Shown piece after piece: positions 49,710 to 59,419 of a DNA stretch of 64,000 bases. Source of the DNA: Salmonella enterica subsp. enterica serovar Choleraesuis (GTDB taxonomy: Bacteria > Pseudomonadota > Gammaproteobacteria > Enterobacterales > Enterobacteriaceae); contig AP025685.1 in NCBI GenBank assembly GCA_022846635.1, positions 3,782,001 through 3,846,000 of the forward strand, given 5' to 3'. The translations under genes and the position numbers were made by a program. The notes below the pieces were generated by a model that was given only the letters and a program-made list of their open reading frames with translations, did no database searches and had not been told where the DNA came from. How positions within the stretch are numbered: the stretch's first letter is position 1; each line of letters starts with the position of its first letter.

Positions 49710-50660
49710 TCACAACGGCTTCGCACCAAGAACCTGCAACACATCCGTAAGGGCTTGTTGCGGATCTTCGCTGGGGAGCCAGTGTACGTTTTGCCAGCCT
49801 CGCAACCAGGTAACCTGCCTTTTCGCGAGCTGCCGGGTGGCGCAAATACCTCTGTAAACCATTTCATCGTATGAGATCTCACCGGCCAGATACGACCACA
49901 TTTGGCGATAACCCACGCAACGAACGGAAGGCATATCCGTATGCAAATCTTTGCGAGCAAAAAGTGCCCGCACTTCTGCTTCAAACCCTGAAGCTAACAT
50001 CTGATGAAAACGCTGCTCAATTCGCTGATGGAGCAGTTCACGGCTCGCCGGGGCGATGGCGAACTGATGCACCTGATACGGCAGAGCCTCTCCTGACGTT
50101 TGAGTCAGTTCCGTTAAAGTTTTACCCGAAATAAAAAAAACTTCCAGTGCCCGGGAAAGCCTTTGCGGATCGTTAGGATGTATGCGCGCCGCTGCTACAG
50201 GGTCAATTTCCTGTAACGAGCGATGCAAACTATCCCACCCCTGCTCTGCTGCCTGCTGCTCTATCTGCGCTCGAACGGCGGGATCGGCCGAGGGCAACGG
50301 CGACAACCCCTCTAATAACGCTTTGTAATACAACATGGTACCGCCAACCAGAAGCGGTATCCGCCCCCGGGACACAATGTCGGCCATCTCGCGCAACGCA
50401 TCGCGGCGAAAATCGGCGGCCGAATAGCTCTGCGCCGGATCGATAATATCCATCAAACGGTGCGGAGCCTGTGCCTGCTCAGCGGCATCTGGCTTGGCGG
50501 TGCCGATATCCATTCCGCGATAGATAAGCGCCGAATCAACGCTTATCAGCTCTACCGGAAGATGCTGGCGTAAAGCTATTGCCAATGCCGTTTTACCGCT
50601 GGCTGTGGGGCCCATCAAGAAAATTGCCGTAGGCAGGCCAGCCTTAGTTACTTCACTCAT
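49710..50660 (-). CDS. miaA: tRNA dimethylallyltransferase MiaA
   Basis: 316 residues, the same as E. coli MiaA. It adds a dimethylallyl group to A37 of tRNAs that read UNN codons. The nucleotide-binding loop [11 protein letters not shown] lies near residue 17, with [18 protein letters not shown] and the [15 protein letters not shown] substrate region following. It overlaps the end of mutL by 8 bp, so translation is probably coupled. Confidence 0.97.
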   Translation of the reverse strand: MSEVTKAGLPTAIFLMGPTASGKTALAIALRQHLPVELISVDSALIYRGMDIGTAKPDAAEQAQAPHRLMDIIDPAQSYSAADFRRDALREMADIVSRGRIPLLVGGTMLYYKALLEGLSPLPSADPAVRAQIEQQAAEQGWDSLHRSLQEIDPVAAARIHPNDPQRLSRALEVFFISGKTLTELTQTSGEALPYQVHQFAIAPASRELLHQRIEQRFHQMLASGFEAEVRALFARKDLHTDMPSVRCVGYRQMWSYLAGEISYDEMVYRGICATRQLAKRQVTWLRGWQNVHWLPSEDPQQALTDVLQVLGAKPL

Positions 50661-52557
50661 TATTTAAAGCATTCATCGCCGGTTGCAGATCCAGAAGCTG
50701 TATCAGGCCGCCGGGCGGTGACTTGATGAGCTGCGGGCAAAGCCGCTCAACATCAGTCAGCAGGGTTATTGCCTGGGCCAGGCTCCATATCGCCTGGCTG
50801 CCGGCCAGATGACGCGCCAACCAGGTTGCGACGCCATCCTTAGAAATATCCGACTGCTGCGCCAGGTAGCCTATCAGTTCCGGAATCAAGTTTTGTAAAT
50901 TTTGTTGGCGCAAGGGTAAAGGCACCGCGCGAATAATCACATGGTGGGCTTCGACCACAATTTCAATCCCTGCGGCCGTAATAAGCGGCTGACAACGGGC
51001 TGCGCTTTGAAGCTCCTGCGCTGAAAGTTTAATCCGCACCGGGATGAGCAGCGGCTGTGCCACAGGCTGAGCATCAGCTGTGAGCTGCGCTCTGCGCAGC
51101 CAGCGCTCGGCAACCGGAAGCGCCAATAAAGCCAGGCGCTCATCCTGCTGAACCAGCGCATAGCTGCCATTAACGACGCTCAATACCCGGCCAAAGCTCT
51201 GGCTACGACTGGCAGAAACCGACTGCGCCTCGGCTACCGCTACCGGCGTTACCGGCAGCGTTGGGGTATCTAGCAGCTTCTGATACAAAGCCCCTTGCTG
51301 CTTCTGGTAACCGGGCACTGCGTTGGGCCAGTCTGCGCCGCCACCGCCGGAACGTCCAGCAGAAGAGCTCCCCCCGCTGCCACCCGGCGCACTATAACGC
51401 GGGGTCTGAGGCTCACGCAGCGAAGCGGGCTGACGCGGTACTTCTTCAGCAGGCTGCGCGGCCGGGCGGGAAAACTGGTTTTCACCCGCCGCCTGCCGGT
51501 TTTCTGGCTGCCAGGCTGGAGCCGGAGCAGACTCATCTAAACCCAGAGGGTTTTCCGCCTGTTGCTGGAAAACGCTCAACACGCCCTGATAAATAAAGTC
51601 GTGCACCAGACGCGACTGATGAAACCGCACCTCATGCTTGGCCGGGTGTACGTTAACATCCACCTGATGTGGGTCCACGGTTAGATAAAGCACAAAGGCG
51701 GGCTGACGATCGGCCCCCAACTTATCTTCGCAGGCCTGTCGAATGGCATGATTAATAAGCCGGTCACGCATCATGCGCTGGTTCACATAGCAGTACTGAA
51801 TTTCACTCATGGCAGCGGTAGTGGAACCAGGCTCCGCTACCCAACCGCGCAGAGCCAGGTCGCCGTGTTGCCACTCGATCTCCAGCGCCTGCTCAACAAA
51901 AGCCGGGCCGCAGATAGCCGCCAGCCGACGCTCACGAGCGCCCTCCGGGGCTACGCCGCGATACTGACGCATCAATTTGCCATTGTGATTAAGATTGATG
52001 GTGACGTCGAAACGCGCCAGCGCGATGCGCCGCACCACCTCATCAATGTGGGCAAACTCAGTTTTTTCAGTCCGTAAGAATTTCCGCCGTGCCGGAGTGT
52101 TATAAAACAGGTCTAGCACCTCCAGAGTGGTACCCACTGGATGGGCTGCGGGTTTTACCGTCACCGCCATATCGCGCCCTTCGGCATAGGCCTGCCAGGC
52201 CTCTGACTGCGCGGCGGTACGGGAAGTTAACGTCAAACGGGATACCGAGCTGATACTGGCCAGCGCCTCACCGCGAAAACCGAGGCTAATTATCGCCTCC
52301 AGATCGTCCAGGGTGGCTATTTTACTGGTGGCGTGGCGAGCCAGCGCCAGGGCCAGTTCATCCTTGCCGATACCGCTGCCATTATCGCGAATACGGATGA
52401 GCTTTGCCCCACCGCGCTCGATATCGATATCGATTCGGGTCGCACCGGCATCCAGGCTATTTTCAACCAGTTCTTTAACCACCGACGCGGGGCGTTCCAC
52501 CACCTCGCCTGCGGCAATCTGGTTTGCCAGCTGCGGCGGCAAAACCTGAATCGACAT
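50653..52557 (-). CDS. mutL: DNA mismatch repair protein MutL
   Basis: 634 residues (E. coli 615). The GHKL ATPase domain covers about residues 1-335 with N, G1 and G2 motifs ([27 protein letters not shown]). A Pro/Gln/Gly/Ser-rich linker (about 345-435) leads to the C-terminal dimerisation domain (about 440-634). MutL couples MutS mismatch recognition to MutH nicking. The extra length is all in the linker, which has a glycine/serine run ([16 protein letters not shown]). It lies 9 bp after amiB. Confidence 0.97.
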   Translation of the reverse strand: MSIQVLPPQLANQIAAGEVVERPASVVKELVENSLDAGATRIDIDIERGGAKLIRIRDNGSGIGKDELALALARHATSKIATLDDLEAIISLGFRGEALASISSVSRLTLTSRTAAQSEAWQAYAEGRDMAVTVKPAAHPVGTTLEVLDLFYNTPARRKFLRTEKTEFAHIDEVVRRIALARFDVTINLNHNGKLMRQYRGVAPEGARERRLAAICGPAFVEQALEIEWQHGDLALRGWVAEPGSTTAAMSEIQYCYVNQRMMRDRLINHAIRQACEDKLGADRQPAFVLYLTVDPHQVDVNVHPAKHEVRFHQSRLVHDFIYQGVLSVFQQQAENPLGLDESAPAPAWQPENRQAAGENQFSRPAAQPAEEVPRQPASLREPQTPRYSAPGGSGGSSSAGRSGGGGADWPNAVPGYQKQQGALYQKLLDTPTLPVTPVAVAEAQSVSASRSQSFGRVLSVVNGSYALVQQDERLALLALPVAERWLRRAQLTADAQPVAQPLLIPVRIKLSAQELQSAARCQPLITAAGIEIVVEAHHVIIRAVPLPLRQQNLQNLIPELIGYLAQQSDISKDGVATWLARHLAGSQAIWSLAQAITLLTDVERLCPQLIKSPPGGLIQLLDLQPAMNALNNE

Positions 52558-52566
52558 ATATTCTCC

Positions 52567-54126
52567 TTAGTGTGCTTCCAGCGCCTGCCCGCTTTCATTG
52601 CTGGCAGTTTGCGTTGGCGGCGTATTCTGCATTGGATTAGCGAGGAAATAGTCGCGCAGACCGTGGTAAATAGCCACCGCCAGCCGCTGCTGATATTCAT
52701 CACTTCCCAGCATACGTTCTTCATCGCTATTACTAATAAATCCGGTTTCAATCAGCAGCGATGGAATATCCGGAGAGCGCAGAACGCCCAGGCTGGCATG
52801 CTGAGGACGACTCATATGAATATCGCCAATACGGCGCAGCTCGCCGAGTACCCGGCTCGCCACATCGTAACCAACGCGCTGGGAATGACCGAACTGTAAA
52901 TCGAGTACGGCCTGGCTTAGATACGGATCGGCCTGGCTGTTTGCCAGAACATCCCCGGCCCCGCCCAGCAGCTCCGACTGCTTCTCGTGTTGTTCCAGCC
53001 AGCCCGCCATCTCGGTATTGGCCCGCCGGTTTGACAACACCCATACTGAAGCACCGGTCACATCGCGATCGGGCGCCGCGTCCGCATGAATGGAAACCAG
53101 CAGGTTAGCATTTTGCCGCCGCGCCACATCTGAACGCCCCATGACCGAGATAAAATAGTCACCGGTACGAGTTAGCACACCTTTAAACATAGGATCGGTA
53201 TTAAGCAGATCCCGTAGTTTACGGGCCACCGCGATGGTGACGTTTTTCTCTTTGGTGCCGCCCGCGCCGATAGCCCCCGGATCCTGCCCGCCGTGCCCAG
53301 CATCGATAGCGATTATCACCTTATCACTGTTGCTTACCGGACGGGTGACAGTATGCGCCACTTTAGCGTTGCTATTAATAACGGCTTTGGTTCCTGGCTT
53401 ATCACCATGAAACGGATTACGTGCCGGTTGCTGAGTCGCAAGCGGCCGGATAGCTGTCGCTGTGGGAGCTGCTGTTGCCAGAGGGGTAACGCTGGATGAA
53501 GAGGCTGCCAGCGCGCCCGTAGCGGAATCCAACGTGCTGCCGTTTACTCGCGTCTGGCGATTCGTAGCCGTGCTGCCAACAGCCGGAGCCTGAATCTGGC
53601 GAGCCACAGCCGTGCTGCTGGCCGTTGAACCTTGAGCCAGGCCTGTCGCAGCCATACCGTTGACTGCCGTCGCACCCGGCTCTGGGGCTTGTTGCGGCAT
53701 ACTTTGAACGGCGGTCGCCACTGGCTGTGGTGCCGGCGGTGTATTAGCGTTGATGGTAAAAATTAAATTGGTATTCGCGCCATTCTGGCGCTGTGCGGCC
53801 TGAGTCTTACCCGGCTCGGTCAAGTCAACCAAGAGCCGTAGCGTGTCACTATCCGGTGCCTGTCCGGCCCGAATGCTTTTCACCAAATTATTGCCGCTAA
53901 ACCGCAGGGGTAATCCCTGAATGACGCCGCTTTGTTTAATATCCAGCGCGACAACTTTACTGCCCTGGGGAGAGAAAGAGTATTCAGGCTCCCCTATAAA
54001 GCTAAAAGTGATCTTCGCCTGGTCGTTCCCGTTGGCAACATGAATATCAGACAGCGATGCCGCCCAACCGGAAGTCGTTAATGAGAGCAGGCAACCCACC
54101 AGCCACGCTTTTAACCGATAGCGCAT
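52567..54126 (-). CDS. amiB: N-acetylmuramoyl-L-alanine amidase AmiB, with an expanded linker
   Basis: 519 residues against 445 in E. coli. A signal peptide (about residues 1-22) is followed by an AMIN domain (about 23-130). An Ala/Thr/Ser/Gln-rich linker (about 133-255) then leads to the Amidase_3 zinc domain (about 270-490): [48 protein letters not shown]. AmiB cleaves septal murein under EnvC control in cell separation. The added residues are almost all in the linker. It lies 16 bp downstream of tsaE. Confidence 0.95.
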   Translation of the reverse strand: MRYRLKAWLVGCLLSLTTSGWAASLSDIHVANGNDQAKITFSFIGEPEYSFSPQGSKVVALDIKQSGVIQGLPLRFSGNNLVKSIRAGQAPDSDTLRLLVDLTEPGKTQAAQRQNGANTNLIFTINANTPPAPQPVATAVQSMPQQAPEPGATAVNGMAATGLAQGSTASSTAVARQIQAPAVGSTATNRQTRVNGSTLDSATGALAASSSSVTPLATAAPTATAIRPLATQQPARNPFHGDKPGTKAVINSNAKVAHTVTRPVSNSDKVIIAIDAGHGGQDPGAIGAGGTKEKNVTIAVARKLRDLLNTDPMFKGVLTRTGDYFISVMGRSDVARRQNANLLVSIHADAAPDRDVTGASVWVLSNRRANTEMAGWLEQHEKQSELLGGAGDVLANSQADPYLSQAVLDLQFGHSQRVGYDVASRVLGELRRIGDIHMSRPQHASLGVLRSPDIPSLLIETGFISNSDEERMLGSDEYQQRLAVAIYHGLRDYFLANPMQNTPPTQTASNESGQALEAH

Positions 54127-54142
54127 CGTGTTACCTCTACCT

Positions 54143-54604
54143 TCAACCAGCCAGCCGAACCATCATTGCCTCGCCAGTCGCGGAGCATGAGGTGATTCGG
54201 GCATCGCGCCCTTCTCCGTCCCAGGAGAGATAAATTTCAAGGTCAGCCTCAGGCAGTACGCCGCTACCCTGCTGCGGCCACTCTACCAGGCAAATCGCGT
54301 TGCTGGCGAAGTAATCGCGGATACCCATAAACTCCAGCTCTTCTGGATCTGCCAGGCGATAGAGGTCAAAGTGATAAACCATGCGCTCACCCAAATCATA
54401 AGGCTCGACCAGGGTATAAGTGGGGCTTTTCACATTGCCTTTATGTCCCAGCGATTGGAGAAAGCCACGGCTCATGGTGGTTTTACCGGCACCGAGATCG
54501 CCATACAAATAGATAACCGCAGCACCCTGGCATGCGTGAGCCAGACGCTCTCCGAGGCCTAAAGTGGCCGCTTCATCAGGTAATGGAATTACGCGTGTAG
54601 TCAT
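54143..54604 (-). CDS. tsaE: tRNA threonylcarbamoyladenosine biosynthesis ATPase TsaE
   Basis: 153 residues, the same as E. coli TsaE. The Walker A motif [13 protein letters not shown] lies near residue 37, with the conserved [14 protein letters not shown] and the C-terminal [10 protein letters not shown]. With TsaB and TsaD it transfers threonylcarbamoyl from TsaC product to A37 of ANN-decoding tRNAs, an essential reaction. It starts 3 bp after the nnr stop codon. Confidence 0.97.
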   Translation of the reverse strand: MTTRVIPLPDEAATLGLGERLAHACQGAAVIYLYGDLGAGKTTMSRGFLQSLGHKGNVKSPTYTLVEPYDLGERMVYHFDLYRLADPEELEFMGIRDYFASNAICLVEWPQQGSGVLPEADLEIYLSWDGEGRDARITSCSATGEAMMVRLAG

Positions 54605-54607
54605 GAT

Positions 54608-56122
54608 TTATGAGTTAAGTTCCGGGTTAACAAAACGGTACAACGTAGTGAACAAGTCGGCAGCCAGCATTCCTCGGGTGCCATAGCGTTCAGCCAGCCG
54701 GTCGGCCGCCGCGCCGTGGACGACACACCCTGCGCAGGCTGCGTCATCACGAGACATTTTTTGCCCCAGCAGCGCGCCAATAATGCCCGACAGCACATCC
54801 CCCATTCCGCCGGTCGCCATCCCGGGATTGCCGGCATCAATAATATCAAGGCGTCCATCGCTGCCTGCCACTACCGTTCCCGCACCTTTAAGCACCGCGC
54901 AGCCGCCGTATCTTTTTACCAGACGCTGTGCGGAAAGTAACCGATCCTGTTCAATTTCCGCGACGCTGCAACCAAGCAGTCGCGCGGCTTCGCCGGGGTG
55001 CGGTGTAATGATGCGATTGTGACGTTTATCAGGGTTTAATGCCAGCAAGTTAAGCGCATCGGCGTCCCACAGCATCGGCTTATCACTTTCCGCCACCGCC
55101 TCTAGCGCCTGACGCCCCCAGGCATGAGTTCCCAGTCCCGGGCCAATAACGATAATATCCGCCCACTCCAGCGCCTGAGTCAGACTGCGAGTAGTGAGTG
55201 CGGCCACCATCAGCTCCGGGCGAGCGGTCAACAGCGGCTGTACGTTTTCTTCACGAGTCAACACCCGTACCAGCCCGGCTCCGCTACGCAATGCGGCCTC
55301 CCCCGCCAGGCGGATTGCTCCGGCAGTACCGCTATCCCCACCGATAATCAGCAAGCGGCCATTATCACCTTTATGAACAGTTTGCGCCCGGGGCTTCAGC
55401 CACTGTTCCAGCTCGCTGGCATCCCGGCGGCTTATTGGCGGCACCTGGCCTGTCAGCCATGGCTCCAGACCTAAAGCATGGTGATGCAATTCGCCGACTA
55501 AATCTCGCGCTTTGCCGGTCAGCAAGCCAGCTTTGAGCGCGATAAATGTAATCGTACAATCGGCACGCACAGCTTCGCCGGGCTGAGCGCCGGTTTGCGC
55601 CGCCAGGCCAGAAGGCACATCCAAAGCCACAACCGGCGCCGGATGCTCGTTAGCATGAATAATCAGCCCGCGCAGAGGTTCACGCGGCGCGCTGTTAAGC
55701 CCCGTCCCCGCCAACCCGTCAATAATCAGCGTGATGGTTTCTGGCCAGACAATATCTTCAGCGTGAATCGTTCCTCCGGCATCAAGCCAGTCCTGGCGCG
55801 CCCGCAGCGCTTCATCAGGCAGCGGCTTATCAGAGGATACCGCCAGCAGGGTTACAGTAATGCCCGCCGCTTCGGCAAGCCGGGCAACCACGTAGCCATC
55901 ACCGCCATTGTTACCGTGCCCGCATAAAATCAGCCAATGCTGCGCCTGGGGATAGCGCTGCCGGGCCAAATTAAAAGCGGCCGTTCCGGCACGCTGCATC
56001 AACTCATAAAGCGTGATCCCAAGGCTATCCGCGGCGCTAATTTCCGCCTGACGCAGCCAGTCTGCGGGCCATACTGAGTGTGGTATACTTGGTCGTTGTT
56101 TAGTCATTTTATGGTTCATCAT
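54608..56122 (-). CDS. nnr: Bifunctional NAD(P)H-hydrate epimerase / ADP-dependent dehydratase Nnr
   Basis: 504 residues (E. coli 515). The N-terminal epimerase domain (about 1-220, with GHGNNGGDGYVVARL) and the C-terminal ADP-dependent dehydratase (about 230-500, with GDNGRLLIIGGDSGTAGA, TPHPGEAARLLG and NPGMATGGMGDVLSG) repair hydrated NAD(P)H. The first ATG at 56122 has GAGGGG seven bases upstream, supporting this start. It overlaps the start of the divergent queG by 2 bp. It heads the nnr-tsaE-amiB-mutL-miaA run. Confidence 0.96.
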   Translation of the reverse strand: MMNHKMTKQRPSIPHSVWPADWLRQAEISAADSLGITLYELMQRAGTAAFNLARQRYPQAQHWLILCGHGNNGGDGYVVARLAEAAGITVTLLAVSSDKPLPDEALRARQDWLDAGGTIHAEDIVWPETITLIIDGLAGTGLNSAPREPLRGLIIHANEHPAPVVALDVPSGLAAQTGAQPGEAVRADCTITFIALKAGLLTGKARDLVGELHHHALGLEPWLTGQVPPISRRDASELEQWLKPRAQTVHKGDNGRLLIIGGDSGTAGAIRLAGEAALRSGAGLVRVLTREENVQPLLTARPELMVAALTTRSLTQALEWADIIVIGPGLGTHAWGRQALEAVAESDKPMLWDADALNLLALNPDKRHNRIITPHPGEAARLLGCSVAEIEQDRLLSAQRLVKRYGGCAVLKGAGTVVAGSDGRLDIIDAGNPGMATGGMGDVLSGIIGALLGQKMSRDDAACAGCVVHGAAADRLAERYGTRGMLAADLFTTLYRFVNPELNS

Positions 56123-57263
56123 GTCACAGCCCCTCGATTACCCAGCGTTAGCACAGCAGATCAAGCAGTGGGGGCTTTCCCTCGGGTTTCAGCAGGTCGG
56201 GATTACCGATACCGATCTTAGCGCCAGCGAACCCGCTCTTCAGGCATGGCTCAACAAGCAATATCACGGCGAAATGGACTGGATGGCCCGCCACGGCATG
56301 ATGCGTGCACGCCCTCACGAATTACAGCCCGGAACCCTGCGCGTTATCAGCGTACGGATGAATTATCTACCCGCCCGCGCCGCATTTGCCAGCACCCTAA
56401 AAAACCCCCAGCTTGGTTATGTTAGTCGCTACGCGCTGGGCAGGGATTACCATAAATTGTTGCGTAACCGGCTGAAAAAACTGGGCGAGATGATTCAGGA
56501 ACATTGCACCACGCTGAATTTTAGACCCTTTGTAGACTCAGCGCCCATTCTTGAGCGCCCGCTGGCGGCAAAAGCCGGGTTAGGCTGGACAGGGAAACAC
56601 TCGCTGATTCTTAATCGCGACGCCGGATCTTTTTTCTTTCTGGGAGAGCTGCTTATCGACCTGCCATTGCCGATAGACCAGCCGCTGGCAGAAGAGGGCT
56701 GCGGGCGATGCGTAGCCTGCATGACCCAATGCCCTACCGGAGCCATTGTCGAACCCTATGTGGTAGATGCACGGCGCTGTATCTCTTATCTGACTATTGA
56801 ACTGGAAGGGGCGATTCCCGAAGAGTTCCGGCCATTAATTGGCAATCGTATTTATGGCTGCGACGACTGCCAGCTTATCTGCCCCTGGAACCGTTTTTCT
56901 CAGCTGACCGACGAGGCTGACTTCGCCCCACGCCAGGCCTTGCACTCACCGCCGCTTACTGAGCTTTTTGCCTGGAGCGAGGTTCAGTTTCTAAAAATAA
57001 CCGAAGGTTCTGCCATTCGGCGCATTGGTCATTTACGCTGGCTACGCAATGTGGCCGTCGCACTGGGCAATGCGCCGTGGGATGAAGCAAACCTTTTGGC
57101 TTTGCAGCAGAGAAAAGGCGAACATCCGCTGCTTGATGAACATATCGACTGGGCCATTGCTCAGCAACTGGCCCGCCGCAGTGCAGAAGCAGTAACGGTT
57201 CTAAGCAGCAGTAAACAGCGTCTGGTGAGAGTTATTGAGAAAGGGTTGCCAAGGGATGCATAA
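56121..57263 (+). CDS. queG: Epoxyqueuosine reductase QueG
   Basis: 380 residues (E. coli 379). It reduces epoxyqueuosine to queuosine in tRNA, the last step of queuosine synthesis, with a cobalamin and two [4Fe-4S] clusters. Both cluster motifs are present: CGRCVACMTQCPTGA and CDDCQLICPWN (residues about 194-258). The N-terminal substrate region is WMARHGMMRARPHELQPGTL. No good ribosome-binding site precedes the start, which overlaps the divergent nnr start codon. The datA-like region follows directly. Confidence 0.95.
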   Translation: MSQPLDYPALAQQIKQWGLSLGFQQVGITDTDLSASEPALQAWLNKQYHGEMDWMARHGMMRARPHELQPGTLRVISVRMNYLPARAAFASTLKNPQLGYVSRYALGRDYHKLLRNRLKKLGEMIQEHCTTLNFRPFVDSAPILERPLAAKAGLGWTGKHSLILNRDAGSFFFLGELLIDLPLPIDQPLAEEGCGRCVACMTQCPTGAIVEPYVVDARRCISYLTIELEGAIPEEFRPLIGNRIYGCDDCQLICPWNRFSQLTDEADFAPRQALHSPPLTELFAWSEVQFLKITEGSAIRRIGHLRWLRNVAVALGNAPWDEANLLALQQRKGEHPLLDEHIDWAIAQQLARRSAEAVTVLSSSKQRLVRVIEKGLPRDA

Positions 57264-57275
57264 CCGCAAAGCCAG

Positions 57276-57284
57276 TGTGAATAA
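57276..57284 (+). promoter_or_regulatory. DnaA box 1
   Basis: TGTGAATAA, the reverse complement of TTATTCACA, matches the consensus TTATNCACA. Confidence 0.6.
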
Positions 57285-57367
57285 AAATAAAAAAGCCTTG
57301 CCATTCAATGGTCAAAAAAACATCAAGAAGAAAATTCAACACTTTGAAATAAATTTTATATAACTAA

Positions 57368-57380
57368 AATCAATTAGTTA
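57368..57380 (+). promoter_or_regulatory. IHF site
   Basis: AATCAATTAGTTA matches the WATCAANNNNTTR consensus at every fixed position, in AT-rich surroundings between DnaA boxes 1 and 2. Confidence 0.7.
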
Positions 57381-57436
57381 TAGGAAAGTGATGAATAATT
57401 ATTTCAGAATAAAAAAAGACGTGAGTAAACCTGCCC

Positions 57437-57445
57437 TGTGGATAA
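57437..57445 (+). promoter_or_regulatory. DnaA box 2
   Basis: TGTGGATAA, the reverse complement of the high-affinity box TTATCCACA. Confidence 0.78.
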
Positions 57446-57503
57446 CTCTGTTCACAAAACTATTTCAGTCCGGAAAACAGACGCCAAACCCAGTGTAGCT
57501 GGT

Positions 57504-57512
57504 TGTGGATAA
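57504..57512 (+). promoter_or_regulatory. DnaA box 3
   Basis: TGTGGATAA, the high-affinity form, 67 bp from box 2 in the same orientation and 15 bp from the tRNA-Gly gene end. Confidence 0.78.
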
Positions 57513-57527
57513 TCTGGAGAAAAAATT

Positions 57528-57603
<76 letters not shown>

Positions 57604-57683
57604 ATTGGGTCGAAATAACCGGCCAGTCGTTCTGACCTGAAACTTCTCAACTTGATATTACAGGCCTGAAGGCCGGCAAAATT

Positions 57684-57759
<76 letters not shown>

Positions 57760-57845
57760 ATATCTTCTTTTGTCTTTCAGGTTTTGGTTCACCTGAGAGT
57801 CCATTGAAGCTGGATGGTGATGCCTCACGGCATTTACAAATTGTT

Positions 57846-57921
<76 letters not shown>

Positions 57922-57962
57922 ACCGGGTAACTGAAGCATTTCTGCATCGTTACGGGAGGCGC

Positions 57963-57990
57963 ATTATACGAGATTTAATGACCGTCGCAA
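57963..57990 (-). promoter_or_regulatory. tRNA-Gly operon promoter
   Basis: On the minus strand TTGCGA (57985-57990) and a perfect TATAAT (57963-57968) are 16 bp apart, followed by a GC-rich discriminator (GCGCC), the pattern of stringently controlled stable-RNA promoters. Confidence 0.72.
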
Positions 57991-58225
57991 TACCCGTGCG
58001 CCAAAATTTTTGTAGTTTTCGTCTGAGTGCCGATTAAATCGACAAGACGGCTAAATTTACATCAACCCGTATCCGAGAGCCAGAATTATGTCATTAAGAT
58101 GACGTAAATTTAATCACTAATTTTAATGATACTTGATTCGCGACCTGATACCAGGTGCGGGTAAGCACCAGATATGCCAGCCAGTGAACATCAATAGCAA
58201 CCCGCTAAAAGAGATAGAGTTTTTG

Positions 58226-58357
58226 CCCTAAATCATTCACGCCAGATCTTTACCCTATCCATTCATGTCAGACCTTTGCCCTGTCCATCCATGTCAGACC
58301 TTTGCCCTGTCCATTCATGTCCGACCTTTGCCCTAAATTATTCAGGTCAGAGCAAGG
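58226..58357. repeat. 26-bp tandem repeat array, five units
   Basis: Units begin with CCCT at 58226, 58253, 58279, 58305 and 58331. The middle three are 26 bp long and differ at only a few positions (core CCATTCATGTCAGACCTTTG); the outer two are degenerate. The last unit runs straight into the left edge of the first ERIC element, and a partial unit recurs at 58536. The period is not a multiple of three, so it is not coding. Confidence 0.9.
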
Positions 58358-58446
58358 CGGCAACGCAGCAAGTCCCCGGAAGCTTACATCAGTAAGTGAC
58401 CGGTGCGAGCGAGGCAGCTAACGTAGCTATGGCATGAAGAATGACG
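58335..58446 (+). repeat. ERIC element A
   Basis: Contains the ERIC core CCCCGGAAGCTTAC...GTAAGTGACCGG, an imperfect palindrome (CTTAC/GTAAG, CCCCGG/CCGG). Its left end merges with the last 26-bp unit, and its right end abuts element B. ERIC is an approximately 127-bp palindromic repeat of enterobacterial intergenic regions. Confidence 0.85.
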
Positions 58447-58531
58447 GGCAACGCAGCAAGTCCCCGGAAGCTTACACCAGTAAGTGACCGGGGCGAGCCA
58501 GGCAGCCAACGCACCTGCGGCGCGAAGGATG
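58447..58531 (+). repeat. ERIC element B (left-truncated)
   Basis: Begins directly at GGCAACGCAG without the left terminal third and continues through the core to GCGAAGGATG. It is fused head-to-tail to element A. Confidence 0.85.
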
Positions 58532-58546
58532 TCCACCCTATCCTCT

Positions 58547-58664
58547 AAATCATTCGTGTTGCAGGAAGGCGGCAACGCAGCAAGTCCCCGGGAGCTTACA
58601 TCAGTAAGTGACCGGGGCGAGCGAGGCGGCCAACGCACCTGCGGCGCGAAGGATGACGAGGATA
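58547..58664 (+). repeat. ERIC element C (nearly full length)
   Basis: 118 bp from AAATCATTCG to GACGAGGATA with the intact palindromic core CCCCGGGAGCTTAC/GTAAGTGACCGGGG. It ends 1 bp before the orn stop codon, so it forms the 3' untranslated region of orn mRNA. Confidence 0.9.
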
Positions 58665-58665
58665 T

Positions 58666-59211
58666 TTATAACTGAATAAAATGCTCGCGATAATACGCCA
58701 ACTCCGCCACCGATTCGCGGATGTCGTCCATTGCCTGGTGGGTGCCTTGCTTTTTGAAACCATCGAGGATCTCTGGTTTCCAGCGGCGGGCCAGCTCTTT
58801 TAGAGTGCTGACGTCGAGGTAGCGGTAGTGGAAGTAACTTTCCAGCTCTGGCATGTATTTGAACAGAAAACGCCGGTCCTGACCTATGCTGTTGCCGCAG
58901 ATAGGTGATTTGCCTTCTGGCACCCACTGGCGCAAAAACTCCAGAGTTTCCAGCTCGGCTGCACGATCATTCTTCGCGCTGGCTTTGACTCGCTCCACCA
59001 GCCCACTACCGGTATGTGTGCGTACGTTCCACTCATCCATTAGCGCCAGCTGCTCATCAGACTGATGGACGGCGATGGTTGGCCCTTCGGCCAGGATGTT
59101 CAGATTTTGGTCGGTTACCAGGGTCGCTATCTCAATAATGCGATCGCGCTCCGGGTCGAGTCCGGTCATTTCCAGATCGATCCAAATCAGGTTGTTTTCA
59201 TTTCCGCTCAT
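58666..59211 (-). CDS. orn: Oligoribonuclease
   Basis: 181 residues, the same as E. coli Orn, a DEDDh exonuclease that degrades 2-5-nt RNA and pGpG to mononucleotides; it is essential in E. coli. The Exo motifs are present: [20 protein letters not shown] and [14 protein letters not shown] with the catalytic His. Two adjacent ATGs are possible; I chose 59211 to match E. coli, with GGGAAAAG upstream. PAP, removed by CysQ in this window, inhibits Orn-type enzymes. The stop codon abuts an ERIC element. Confidence 0.97.
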   Translation of the reverse strand: MSGNENNLIWIDLEMTGLDPERDRIIEIATLVTDQNLNILAEGPTIAVHQSDEQLALMDEWNVRTHTGSGLVERVKASAKNDRAAELETLEFLRQWVPEGKSPICGNSIGQDRRFLFKYMPELESYFHYRYLDVSTLKELARRWKPEILDGFKKQGTHQAMDDIRESVAELAYYREHFIQL

Positions 59212-59419
59212 CATCTTTTCCCGCCTTTTAGCCCAAACATCGCATCAGAACGGGCATATTTCGTATAGACTGGTAGCAATTTCATCACACCCAGCCTGTT
59301 ATGCCCTGCCCCGACGCTCATCAATACCTCTTTGCGGCGGTGCCACGGCAATTGCGGGACACCACTCGGTGTGTATCATAGAGGTTTTGCCCGAGATGGG
59401 CGACCAGGAGCCAGGACGA

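Larger units (their letters stand above)
57276..57512 (+). other. datA: datA-like DnaA-binding region
   Basis: The AT-rich gap between queG and the tRNA-Gly genes holds three sites that match the DnaA-box consensus TGTGNATAA, all in one orientation (57276, 57437 and 57504), and a perfect IHF consensus between the first and second. E. coli datA lies in the same gene context and has DnaA boxes flanking an IHF site; it promotes DnaA-ATP hydrolysis and limits re-initiation. Assignment rests on content plus position. Confidence 0.78.

Noticed and set aside
58226-58357. CRISPR-like array
   Set aside because: The 26-bp units are directly adjacent with no spacers and no cas genes nearby, so it is a tandem repeat.
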